Position numbers and translations under genes: made by a program. From Candidatus Poribacteria bacterium (GTDB lineage: Bacteria; Poribacteria; WGA-4E; WGA-3G): DNA of 63,095 nt. The notes below the pieces were generated by a model, which saw only the letters and a program-made list of their open reading frames with translations, did no database searches and was not told where the DNA came from. Below, one piece after another: positions 8,360-16,737 of the stretch. The stretch spans positions 1-63,095 of the forward strand of contig JAAXHL010000183.1 of assembly GCA_012270865.1 (NCBI GenBank). The letters are read 5' to 3'. Each line of letters starts with the position of its first letter. Within the stretch, counting starts at the first letter, position 1.

Positions 8360-8585
8360 GTAGGTTGGGTTGAGCGGTAAAACTCAGTGCCCTTGTAGTG
8401 CTACCGAAACTGCTGTTCGCCGAGACCCCTTCATCAAAATAGGGGCAGCGAAACCCAACAAACACACCGCTTTAAGAAAAAATCGTTGGGTTTCTCTCGG
8501 CTTTGGAATGTTCAGGGATCCCGAGGCACCCGAAGTTGCTTGCTATGGCGGCTTTTTTCGGAGGTATCCGTTCAACCCAACCTAC
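8360..8585. repeat. Nested GTAGGTTGGGTTGA inverted-repeat element
   Basis: The outer arms GTAGGTTGGGTTGA (8360-8373) and TCAACCCAACCTAC (8572-8585) are perfect 14-bp inverted repeats. Inside, GAAACCCAAC (8450-8459) and GTTGGGTTTC (8485-8494) form a second perfect pair. All four arms are versions of one half-element, so this looks like two hairpin units head to head. Similar GTAGGTTGGGTTGAG elements are widespread non-coding repeats in bacteria. I find no transposase frame inside. Confidence 0.65.
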
Positions 8586-8703
8586 TGTGCGTGCAGCATT
8601 TTTCGCTGAGTTTAGTGGATAGGGGCAACTCCTAAAAAACCAGCAGCCTTTTGTAAACTCTACCTCAATGGGATACGAATTGTCCAAACTTTAGTATAGT
8701 ATT

Positions 8704-8899
8704 AAATAACTTCAAGGACGTAGCTTGAAACGAAGTGGAAAGCGGGTTTACGGAAGGGAACATAAACCCCCAGTTTACCTGACCGAACCGCAAGGAAAAT
8801 CAAATAACCTCAAGTGCGTAGCTTGAAACGAAGTGGAAAGCGGGTTTACGGAAGGGAACACTAAACCCTCAGTTTACCTAACCGAACCGCAAGGTAAAT
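8704..8899 (+). repeat. Tandem 98-bp leader repeat, two copies
   Basis: Two copies with a period of exactly 98 bases (8704-8801 and 8802-8899) differ at about a dozen positions. Each contains GCTTGAAACGAAGTGGAAAG, then CGGGTTTACGGAAGGGAACA, and ends in CCGAACCGCAAGG(A/T)AAAT. The second copy ends just before the ATG at 8907, so its AAGGTAAA serves as the ribosome binding site. A diverged single copy lies at 47897-47994. Confidence 0.75.
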
Positions 8900-8906
8900 T
8901 AAAAAA

Positions 8907-9950
8907 ATGAGTTATCAACGGGAATTTGCGGAACGGTTGAACGTTGCTGTTGTCGGTGTCGGTTCACACGGCTATCGTAACGTTTTACCGACCCTAACAT
9001 TCCTCCCCATTCGGTTGAAGGCACTCTGCGATATCGACATCGCGCGAGCGCGTATCACTGCCGAGCAATACGGCGTGAACGCCTGCTATCCGAGCATGGC
9101 AGAGATGTTCCAGAACGAAGAACTGGATGCCATCTTCCTCTGCGCGCCCCCGCGTCTCCATCCCGAACTGACGTGCGAGGCACTCGACGCTGGCGTACAT
9201 GTCTGGTTAGAAAAACCGCCCGGTATGTTCGCTGATGAAGTCAGGGAGATGATCCGTCACCGGAAAGATCGCGTCGTAGTCGTCGGATTCAAAAAGGCGT
9301 TCATGCCAGCAACGCAAAAGATTATCGAAATCTTCGCGACCGACGAGTATGGTCCCTTGCGGACGCTCTTAGGTGTCTACCCGATGACGATTCCGAGCGA
9401 CGGCAAACGGGTGCTACGGGAAAAAGAGCATACCAACTGGCTCCAAAACGGCGTTCATCCGCTGTCGCTGCTGGTAGCAGTCGGCGGGAAGGTTTCTGCT
9501 GTAACCGTCCGTCTCGGGCAACGCGGCGGTGGCGCGTGTATCTTGGAATACGAAAGCGGTGCACTCGGAAACTTCCATCTCGCTGACGGCGCAAGGCACG
9601 GGCAACCTTCCGAACTTTACCAATTCTTCGGGGACGGATGCCACGCCGAAATCAGAAACGGCACACAGGTATTACTGCAGCGCGGTGCGCAGTTTGATTA
9701 CCGTGGGAGCACCAGTTTTGTACCCGATGGGTTTGACAGTGGTGCCGTCGTCTGGGAACCGCAATTCAGTCTCGGCACACTCGAAAACAAAGGACTTTTC
9801 GTTCAGGGTTTCTACCAAGAGATGCGATATTTCTGCGACTGTATTTTGGAGGGCAAACCTGCCGAACAGGGATCGCTGGAGTTCGCACTGGAGGTCATGA
9901 AAGTCTACGAAGCAGGCCTACGTTCAGAAGGCGAAACCGTTCCTGTTTGA
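8907..9950 (+). CDS. Gfo/Idh/MocA family oxidoreductase
   Basis: The 347-residue oxidoreductase has a Rossmann start [20 protein letters not shown] and [10 protein letters not shown]. The catalytic motif is VWLEKPPGM and the C-terminal half includes [18 protein letters not shown], where the family histidine appears in NGVHPL. The only ribosome binding site is AAGGTAAA, contributed by the tandem leader repeat. It is followed 18 bases later by the OLD-like ATPase gene on the same strand, but composition changes there, so a common function is doubtful. The substrate is unknown. Confidence 0.85.
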   Translation: MSYQREFAERLNVAVVGVGSHGYRNVLPTLTFLPIRLKALCDIDIARARITAEQYGVNACYPSMAEMFQNEELDAIFLCAPPRLHPELTCEALDAGVHVWLEKPPGMFADEVREMIRHRKDRVVVVGFKKAFMPATQKIIEIFATDEYGPLRTLLGVYPMTIPSDGKRVLREKEHTNWLQNGVHPLSLLVAVGGKVSAVTVRLGQRGGGACILEYESGALGNFHLADGARHGQPSELYQFFGDGCHAEIRNGTQVLLQRGAQFDYRGSTSFVPDGFDSGAVVWEPQFSLGTLENKGLFVQGFYQEMRYFCDCILEGKPAEQGSLEFALEVMKVYEAGLRSEGETVPV

Positions 9951-9968
9951 TACCTTTTCGGGGGAAAA

Positions 9969-11702
9969 ATGCTAACCAAATTGATCTGTCGTAATTTCAA
10001 AAACTTCGGCGAGGTTGAAATTGAATTGGGGAACCTGGTTGTTTTCATCGGTCCGAACAATTCCGGCAAAACAACAGCGTTACAAGCACTCGCGTTGTGG
10101 GAGACAGGACTCAGACGATGGAATGAGAACCGCAGGGGAAAAACAAACCCGGAGAAACTCCCGGGTGTCGCTATTAATCGATTTGACCTTATCTCCGTCC
10201 CGGTACCAAGCACACGACTACTCTGGCGAGATCTGCAAATTCGTGATGTGGAAAGGATTGAAGGTAAACAACGAACACAGAATGTCCGTATAGATATTAT
10301 CGTAGAGGGTGTTACGGATGGCAAGGGCTGGCAGTGCGGTTTTGAATTCGATTATGCCAATCAAGAATCCTTTTACTGTCGTCCGCTGAGAACCTCAGAA
10401 GAAAATGGAAAAGTATCCGCTCGGATGCCCGTTCCTGAAGAAGCGGAAAAACTTTCTGTCGCCTTCCTGCCACCGATGTCTGGACTTACTTCCAATGAAA
10501 CACGACTTGATCAAGGGGCAATCAATGTCCGAATTGGAGAGGGACGAACAGCTGAAATCTTGCGTAATCTCTGTTATCAGATTTCACACGATGAAAAAAA
10601 GTGGGAAAAACTCTGCAAGCAGATCAGCGATCTATTTGGTGTGTTCCTTGATAAACCAAGCTACGTTTCGGGGCGTGGCGAAATCACAATGAGTTATCGG
10701 GAAGAGTCTAATGTTTCTCTAGACCTCTCTTCATCGGGGCGTGGATTGCAACAAACACTACTACTACTTGCCTATGTCACTGCAAATCCCCGTTCCGTTT
10801 TACTGCTTGATGAACCAGATGCACATCTCGAAATCCTACGGCAACGGCAGATTTATCAAGTTCTTACGGAATTAGCAAGAAAACACAACAGTCAAATCAT
10901 CGCTGCCAGCCATTCCGAAATTATCCTCAATGAAGCAGCAGATCGGGATGTCGTTATCGCCTTTCTTGGCAAGCCTCACCGAATTGATAGCCGCGGCAGT
11001 CAATTGCTTAAATCGCTTCGGACAATCGGCTTTGAACAATATTCTCAAGCAGAACAACAAGGGTGGGTTCTCTATCTTGAAGGTTCGACAGATCTCGCAA
11101 TCTTACGTGCCTTTGCTGAAAAACTCTCACACGAAGTGACGACTGTATTGGAACGTCCCCATGTTTACTATGTTGGTAACCAACCCGGGAAAGCCCGTGA
11201 CCACTTTTATGGTTTACGCGAAGCAAAGCCTGATCTCGTGGGATTTTGTCTCTACGACCGAATTCCTGATGAACTTCAAAAGCGTCCTGAATTAATGGAA
11301 TATGCATGGCAAAAGCGTGAAATTGAAAATTACATCGTATCCAGCAAGCAAGTGCTAATTGATTGGTTACAGGCAAAGGCAGAGGAACGAACTGAAGGCC
11401 CATTGTTTTCAATGAACTCGGTATCTATAATGGAGAAAAAGATTGAGGAGATTGAAAAAGCCCGAGAAACACTCGGTCAAGAATCACCTTGGTCACCGGA
11501 TATCAAAGTAACCGACGAATTTCTGGACCGGCTTTTTGAAACTGTCTTCGACGAATTGAAGATCCCGAATCTCATGCAGAAAACAAATTATCATACTTTA
11601 GTCCAGTACGTGTCATCCGACCATATCGATCCGGAAGTTACCAAGGTGCTGGACAGTATTTTAGAGGTCGCCAATAAAGCAATACCATTGAGCAGTATAT
11701 AA
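9969..11702 (+). CDS. OLD-like AAA ATPase with C-terminal TOPRIM-like domain
   Basis: The 577-residue protein has an SMC/RecF-type ABC ATPase head. The N-terminus is LTKLICRNFKNFGEVEIEL; Walker A is IGPNNSGKTT (about 27-36), the signature is LSSSGRGLQQ (about 253), Walker B is VLLLDEPDAHLE (about 277) and the switch His is in AASHSEIIL. After the head, VLYLEGSTDLAILRAF (about residue 366) resembles the first acidic strand of a TOPRIM nuclease, and KREIENYIV is typical of OLD-family C-termini. OLD-like proteins act in anti-phage defence or DNA cleavage, sometimes with a partner helicase, which is absent here. GGGGGA precedes the start. The TOPRIM aspartates are not clear to me. Confidence 0.75.
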   Translation: MLTKLICRNFKNFGEVEIELGNLVVFIGPNNSGKTTALQALALWETGLRRWNENRRGKTNPEKLPGVAINRFDLISVPVPSTRLLWRDLQIRDVERIEGKQRTQNVRIDIIVEGVTDGKGWQCGFEFDYANQESFYCRPLRTSEENGKVSARMPVPEEAEKLSVAFLPPMSGLTSNETRLDQGAINVRIGEGRTAEILRNLCYQISHDEKKWEKLCKQISDLFGVFLDKPSYVSGRGEITMSYREESNVSLDLSSSGRGLQQTLLLLAYVTANPRSVLLLDEPDAHLEILRQRQIYQVLTELARKHNSQIIAASHSEIILNEAADRDVVIAFLGKPHRIDSRGSQLLKSLRTIGFEQYSQAEQQGWVLYLEGSTDLAILRAFAEKLSHEVTTVLERPHVYYVGNQPGKARDHFYGLREAKPDLVGFCLYDRIPDELQKRPELMEYAWQKREIENYIVSSKQVLIDWLQAKAEERTEGPLFSMNSVSIMEKKIEEIEKARETLGQESPWSPDIKVTDEFLDRLFETVFDELKIPNLMQKTNYHTLVQYVSSDHIDPEVTKVLDSILEVANKAIPLSSI

Positions 11703-11721
11703 ATTATAACACGGAAACTAA

Positions 11722-12204
11722 ATGGCAAAAGTATCTCTGAGACCGATTACACGGATGAATCTTGATGAGTGTATTTCCCTAAAAGTTGCTAACAATCAAA
11801 AGGGACTCGTTGCCTCTAATGTGTACTCCCTTGCCGAAGCATCTGTCAATCCAATGTATCATCCTTTCGGTATCTACGATGCAGAAGCCCATTACCAAAC
11901 GAATCCATCTATGGTAGGATTCATTATGTATGAACTTAGTGACGCAGTTGGCTTCATCGTCCGCTTAATGATAGATGAAAAGTTTCAAAGGAGAGGGTAT
12001 GGCAGAGCTGCTATGATTGAGGTTATACGAAGATTGAAATTACATCCAGAAGTCGAGCGGATTGCAACGAGCCATGAAAGGAAAAACGAAGCTGCCGCGC
12101 GACTCTACGAAAGTTTGGGATTCGTTGATTGGGAACATGAAGAATTAAGGGATGAGAAGAACTCTGGTGAAAGGTATCTGATTCTTCAAAAAGATACTCC
12201 TTGA
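11722..12204 (+). CDS. GNAT acetyltransferase, BltD/SpeG (polyamine) type
   Basis: The 160-residue GNAT enzyme transfers acetyl from acetyl-CoA to an amine. VSLRPITRMNLDECISLKVA and the following VASNVYSLAEA resemble spermine/spermidine N-acetyltransferases of the BltD type. The acetyl-CoA loop is QRRGYGRAAM (motif A), followed by RKNEAAARLYESLGF with the usual Tyr. It begins 19 bases after the OLD-like gene, suggesting joint transcription, though the RBS is weak (GGAA). A role in the neighbour's system is possible but not shown; a housekeeping polyamine function is equally possible. Confidence 0.8.
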   Translation: MAKVSLRPITRMNLDECISLKVANNQKGLVASNVYSLAEASVNPMYHPFGIYDAEAHYQTNPSMVGFIMYELSDAVGFIVRLMIDEKFQRRGYGRAAMIEVIRRLKLHPEVERIATSHERKNEAAARLYESLGFVDWEHEELRDEKNSGERYLILQKDTP

Positions 12205-12340
12205 CTGGACGGAGGGAAAGCAAGGTGAAGCACTCCAAAAACTCAACGATGTCTCTCATCTACCAGACCGCTACCCTGAAGCCATGGAAAAGAACATGCA
12301 CGAACGATGGGATAGAGCTGTCGATATGCCACACTTATAG
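12182..12340 (+). pseudogene. Remnant of the 3' end of an unidentified gene
   Basis: This open stretch without a start encodes DWTEGKQGEALQKLNDVSHL and then PDRYPEAMEKNMHERWDRAVD, ending at a TAG. The amphipathic, charged sequence with normal codon use looks like a real C-terminus rather than random DNA, but it has no ATG near its beginning and a stop just upstream. It overlaps the end of the GNAT gene in another frame. I cannot name the family. The rest of the gap to 12516 shows nothing I recognise. Confidence 0.35.
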
Positions 12341-12516
12341 AACCAAAAATCCGAACTTTTCTCTTTCAGATTTGACTAAATTAAAAGTAGCAGCGCAGAC
12401 GTTTTTAGTTATCGTGAAGCCAAAACTTGCGGTTACGAAAGTAAGCTTTGACGGGTGGCACGGGGAAGTTGTAAAAAACACGCTCGCGCCTTATCATCAG
12501 AAGGGGGTAATCCGTT

Positions 12517-14601
12517 ATGGGAAGATGGAAAGTTATTACAATTGCCGCTGCAGTCGTACTGGTCGTCGCAGTCGCAGTTGTCGTCGGGCGCATCGTATTT
12601 GCAACCAAAAATGGCGCAGGCAACGGCGAGGCACAAGCCATAAAGACAGCAATAGTCGAACGCGGCGATATTGCCGTAATGATTGACGCAACAGGCACCA
12701 TCAAACCGTTGAATATCGTTAAAGTCGGTTCCAAAGCGAGTGGAAAGATCCTGGAACTCAAAGTTGACGCGGGTGATTACGTCCAACAGGACGATATCAT
12801 CGCTGTCATTGAAACCACCTACGTCCAGATCAGTTTGGAACAGGCACAAGCCGACCTACAATCTGCCCAAGCACGTTTGCAACAGGCAGAAATCGATATC
12901 CAACTCCAGAGAGAACAATCCGAAATTCAGATTCGGCAGGCACAAGAATCTCTCATCGAGGCACAGCAACGGCTCATCCAACTCAAAGCGGATATCCGTC
13001 TCGAGAAAATAGCCAACAAGCGTGGTGTGATGGACGCTGAAAACAGTCTCAATATCGCTAAAATTAGGTATAAATTGCTCACCTCCGATGAGGTCCGGGA
13101 CGAAAATAAACGACGCGCGCAAGCCACCTTGGAACAGGATAAAGCAAACTTGGACCTGGTAACCGCAGAACATGAACGGAATAAAACGCTTTATGATAAA
13201 GAACTTATCTCGCAAGCCGCATTAGAGTCTTCACAAGCACAGCTTAAATCGGCGCAGGCGCGACATCGCTCCTCAGTCGAAAGCGTAAAACTGGTAGAGA
13301 AACCCGCAACTGAAGCCGAACTTGAACTCGGACGCGCGGATATCAGGAAATCAGAATTCAACCTCGAACTTGCCCAAGAACGCGTCGAAGGTGAAACCGC
13401 GCGAGATATGGATATTGAACTTCAGCAGCAGCGCATCATTCAGGCGGAAGAATCCTTGAAACTCGCACAAGCGAACCGGAAACAAATTACCCGAAAAGAA
13501 CGCGACATCGAAACCGCACGTCTCGCAGTCAAACGCAACGAAGTCCAATTAGAACTCCGCCAAATTGAGTACGACGACACCGTCATCAAGGCACCTATCT
13601 CCGGAACAATCCTTGAAAAAATGGTTGAAGAAGGACAAGTCATCACTTCACGCCTCTCTTCAATCGCCTCAGAAGAAGGACAGACGATTGTCACAATGGC
13701 AGACCTTGATACCGTCTACGTCGTGACGGAGGTCGATGAAACCGACATCGGCAAAGTCCAAATCGGACAACCCGTGACGATTAATGTCGAAGCCTATCCT
13801 GATATGCCGTTTCAGGGTGAAGTCTTGAAGATCGCTCCGCAAGGACAAGTCATTCAGAATGTGACAACTTTTGAAGTGACTTCCGAGTTGAAGAATGTGG
13901 CAGCGACTGGAACGGGTCCGGGAATGATGCGAGGTGCAGGCGGTCGGCGCGGCGGTGGTGAAGGACGACCAGATTTCGCAAATATGACAGACGAACAACG
14001 AGAACGTTTCCGCGCAATGCGACAACAACGCCAAGCAGACGGTGACGCTGCCGACGGAATACCGTCAAGACCTACACCCCAAGAACCCCCCGCACAACAA
14101 CCCGCACAGGAAATAGAAGACCCTGACGTAGCCGAAGCGAAAGCGGAAACCGATGACAATGATTGGGGCGGACTTTTCGGCGGCTTCATTGAAGAAGCAC
14201 CCCCAGAAGAACCACAGCCCCAGACGCAACCCCCAGAGACTGAAACCTCAAAGATGCCGTTCCTCAAACCCGGCATGAACGCCAGCGTCCAAATCTCAGC
14301 TATCAACAAAACTGGTATCCTTACCTTGCCGACCGAAGCCGTACTTGATATGCGCGGTAGAAAAATGGTCAGAATCCTTGACGCAGACGGTCAACCTGGA
14401 CGACCGCAGCCCGTTGTGACGGGTGTTAACAGCTTTGATAAAATTGAGGTCATCTCAGGACTCGCCGAAGGCGATATCGTCGCAATCGGCGGCTTTCAGC
14501 CCGGCGGTGGCGGCGGCGAAGATTGGCGAAGACGCATGATGCAAAACCCGGCTTCCACAATGCGACGGATGGGAGGCGGCGGCGGTCCCCGAGGGCGGTA
14601 A
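12517..14601 (+). CDS. MacA/HlyD-type periplasmic adaptor protein
   Basis: The 694-residue membrane-fusion protein has one N-terminal anchor (VITIAAAVVLVVAVAVVVG) and a lipoyl half-motif (IVKVGSKASGKILELKVDAGDYVQQDD). A very long coiled coil of QAQADLQSAQARLQQAE-type heptads covers about residues 105-345. The second lipoyl half follows (IKAPISGTILEKMVEEGQVI), then a beta-barrel and a membrane-proximal domain. Between the last two is a roughly 130-residue Gly/Pro/Gln/Glu-rich insertion (about 465-590), not usual for MacA. RBS is GGGGG. It lies 38 bases before a MacB-like permease, so together they form an export system; substrates could be peptides, antibiotics or lipids. Confidence 0.88.
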   Translation: MGRWKVITIAAAVVLVVAVAVVVGRIVFATKNGAGNGEAQAIKTAIVERGDIAVMIDATGTIKPLNIVKVGSKASGKILELKVDAGDYVQQDDIIAVIETTYVQISLEQAQADLQSAQARLQQAEIDIQLQREQSEIQIRQAQESLIEAQQRLIQLKADIRLEKIANKRGVMDAENSLNIAKIRYKLLTSDEVRDENKRRAQATLEQDKANLDLVTAEHERNKTLYDKELISQAALESSQAQLKSAQARHRSSVESVKLVEKPATEAELELGRADIRKSEFNLELAQERVEGETARDMDIELQQQRIIQAEESLKLAQANRKQITRKERDIETARLAVKRNEVQLELRQIEYDDTVIKAPISGTILEKMVEEGQVITSRLSSIASEEGQTIVTMADLDTVYVVTEVDETDIGKVQIGQPVTINVEAYPDMPFQGEVLKIAPQGQVIQNVTTFEVTSELKNVAATGTGPGMMRGAGGRRGGGEGRPDFANMTDEQRERFRAMRQQRQADGDAADGIPSRPTPQEPPAQQPAQEIEDPDVAEAKAETDDNDWGGLFGGFIEEAPPEEPQPQTQPPETETSKMPFLKPGMNASVQISAINKTGILTLPTEAVLDMRGRKMVRILDADGQPGRPQPVVTGVNSFDKIEVISGLAEGDIVAIGGFQPGGGGGEDWRRRMMQNPASTMRRMGGGGGPRGR

Positions 14602-14639
14602 ATACGCCAAAAGGGCAATAATGCATAGGAGAAAACGCT

Positions 14640-15851
14640 ATGGGTATCCTTGAAAGTTTTGCAAACGCATTGAGTGCTTTATTGGCAAACAAACTCCGAT
14701 CTATCTTGACAATGTTAGGGGTCATCATCGGGGTCGCCGCAATTATAACCACCACTTCAATCGGTGAAGGCGCGAAAGCCGATGTCACCGAACGGATTCA
14801 GACCTTAGGCGCGAACATCCTCGCTGTCCGACCTGGACAAAGCATGTTTCGTGGACGCGGATCCGCGGATGCCCGAAGAACCCTCACCGTCGAAGATATG
14901 GAGGCACTACAGGAACGTGGACAAACTTTTAGTTATGTCACGCCTGAAGTCAGCAGCCGCGCACAGGTGAAGTTCCGCAATAAAAATACGAACACCACTA
15001 TCGTCGGCACCTCTCCAGCGTACCTCGTCACGGCGAATTTTACGGTTGAAAAGGGACGATTCTTTACAGAGTATGAGATCCGAAAACGAGAACGCGTCTG
15101 TGTGCTCGGTAAAACCGTTGCCGATACCCTCTTTGAAAACATTGAACCCGTCGGTCAGACGGTCAAAATTAAGAACCTCAGCTTCCCTGTCGTCGGGGTG
15201 ATGAAAGAAAAAGGCGCGAGCGGATGGCGAAACCCCGATGATCAGGTTTTTATCCCTTATTCAACCGCGATGAAGCGCGTCTTCGGAAATGAGTATCTAT
15301 CAAGTATCAGTGTACAAGCGAATAACGGTAAACTTATTGAAGCGGCAGAAACTGAACTAACCGAACTCATCCGAAAGCAACACGAAATTCCGATCAACAA
15401 GGAACCCGATTTTCACATCCGGAACCAAGCCGAATTCATGGAAACACTCGAAGAATCAAACCAAACCTTTACCAACCTAATCTTAGGGATCGCTGTAGTA
15501 TCGTTAGTTGTCGGTGGTATCGGTATTATGAACATTATGCTCGTTTCTGTAACCGAGCGGACGAAAGAGATCGGGTTACGCAAAGCCGTCGGCGCCCAGC
15601 GCGTCGATATCCTCGCGCAATTCCTCGTTGAATCTACCACACTCGCACTCGTCGGTGGCAGCATCGGTATTCTTGTCGGCATAGGCGGCGCGGATCTGGT
15701 CACATCCTTCTGGGAATGGCGAACCCTTGTTTCGCCTATGTACGGTATAATTTCCTTTGTTGTCAGCGCACTCGTCGGCATCTTTTTCGGTGCGTATCCG
15801 GCGTGGAAAGCCGCAAAACTTCATCCGATTGACGCACTCAGACATGAATAG
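14640..15851 (+). CDS. MacB-like ABC transporter permease (FtsX/MacB_PCD)
   Basis: The 403-residue permease has the MacB topology. The first membrane helix is in ALLANKLRSILTMLGVIIGVAAII, followed by a large periplasmic domain (about residues 50-270) and three C-terminal helices, including LILGIAVVSLVVGGIGIMNIM and the conserved VTERTKEIGLRKAVGA cytoplasmic loop. It ends in the typical YPAWKAAKLHPIDALRHE. The ATPase domain that is fused in MacB, or adjacent in related systems, is absent here and would have to be encoded elsewhere. AGGAGA precedes the start. It is co-oriented and probably co-transcribed with the adaptor upstream. Confidence 0.88.
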   Translation: MGILESFANALSALLANKLRSILTMLGVIIGVAAIITTTSIGEGAKADVTERIQTLGANILAVRPGQSMFRGRGSADARRTLTVEDMEALQERGQTFSYVTPEVSSRAQVKFRNKNTNTTIVGTSPAYLVTANFTVEKGRFFTEYEIRKRERVCVLGKTVADTLFENIEPVGQTVKIKNLSFPVVGVMKEKGASGWRNPDDQVFIPYSTAMKRVFGNEYLSSISVQANNGKLIEAAETELTELIRKQHEIPINKEPDFHIRNQAEFMETLEESNQTFTNLILGIAVVSLVVGGIGIMNIMLVSVTERTKEIGLRKAVGAQRVDILAQFLVESTTLALVGGSIGILVGIGGADLVTSFWEWRTLVSPMYGIISFVVSALVGIFFGAYPAWKAAKLHPIDALRHE

Positions 15852-15954
15852 AATACCGGACGCGTGAAACCGATCTCTCAATCTTTCGTAAATCTATACA
15901 AACAAGATTCAATATCCAAACCGGCCTCCACGAACCGCAAGGAATCATTAAAAA

Positions 15955-16671
15955 ATGGAAAAAATTGCAGTTATCGCAGGTGTGGGTCCCGGCTCAGGGG
16001 CTGCACTCGCCCGTAAATTTGTAGCAGAGGGATGCAACGTAGCACTTCTGTCGCGTTCGTCCGCCTATATTAAAAACTTATCCACACGATTGGCAAAATC
16101 CGGACGCACAGTTATCCCGATTCCAACGGATATTACCGAACCTGAGCAGGTGGATCGAAGTTTCGATCGTATCCGAGAAGAACTCGGCGACCCTGACATC
16201 TTGGTGAATCACGCAGGAAATGCCGCGTGGGGAAGTTTCGCGGACCTCACACCAGAGGCATTTGAAGGCGCATGGCGCGTCTGCACACTCGGCGGGTTCC
16301 TCTGTTCAAAACAGGTCGTACCGGGCATGCTTAAGAAAGGTGGTGGAAGCATCCTATTTACAGGTGCAACCTCTGCTGTCCGTGGAAGAGCAGGCGCATT
16401 AGCGTTCAGCAGTGCCAAATTCGCAACACGAGGATTAGCCTCCGCACTCGCACGCGAAGTCGGTCCCTACGGTATCCACGTCGCCCATATCATCATTGAT
16501 GGTGTTATTGACACACCGGGGGTACGACAACGCTATAAACTCAGTGAGAATGAACCGCTCCTCGAACCCGACGCAATCGCGGATACCTATTGGGCTTTGG
16601 TACAACAGGAACGGAGCGCGTGGACGTTTGAAGTGGATGTCCGTCCACATAACGAAGAATTTTTTACGTAG
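15955..16671 (+). CDS. SDR-family protein lacking the catalytic Tyr
   Basis: The 238-residue short-chain dehydrogenase/reductase has AVIAGVGPGSGAALARKF as its nucleotide-binding loop and NHAGNAAWG in place of NNAG. The region of the catalytic Ser reads SILFTGATSA, but the YxxxK motif is F151-S-S-A-K155: the proton-donor Tyr is Phe while Lys is kept. An SDR subgroup with an incomplete Gly motif and no active-site Tyr is known, and this fits it. RBS AAGGAA comes from a CCGAACCGCAAGG-type leader. It converges with the PhyH-HEAT gene. It may bind nucleotide without normal catalysis. Confidence 0.82.
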   Translation: MEKIAVIAGVGPGSGAALARKFVAEGCNVALLSRSSAYIKNLSTRLAKSGRTVIPIPTDITEPEQVDRSFDRIREELGDPDILVNHAGNAAWGSFADLTPEAFEGAWRVCTLGGFLCSKQVVPGMLKKGGGSILFTGATSAVRGRAGALAFSSAKFATRGLASALAREVGPYGIHVAHIIIDGVIDTPGVRQRYKLSENEPLLEPDAIADTYWALVQQERSAWTFEVDVRPHNEEFFT

Positions 16672-16691
16672 GTTTTCACTTCACATCACGG

Positions 16692-16716
16692 TTGGCGCGC
16701 TTTTAAAGCGCGCCAA
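16692..16716. terminator. Perfect palindrome between convergent genes, possible bidirectional terminator
   Basis: TTGGCGCGCTTT, one T, then AAAGCGCGCCAA gives a 12-bp perfect stem between the stops of the SDR (16671) and the PhyH-HEAT gene (16738). Its position fits a shared terminator. No clear T-run follows on either strand, so a dispersed palindrome with this role by default is also possible. Confidence 0.5.
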
Positions 16717-16737
16717 ATTCCCAGATCGCATACACAT

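Noticed and set aside
12201..12686. 161-codon plus-strand frame overlapping the MacA-like start
   Set aside because: It turns into an Arg/Ser-rich shadow over the MacA-like gene, has no RBS, and the adaptor frame has a clear anchor and lipoyl motif.
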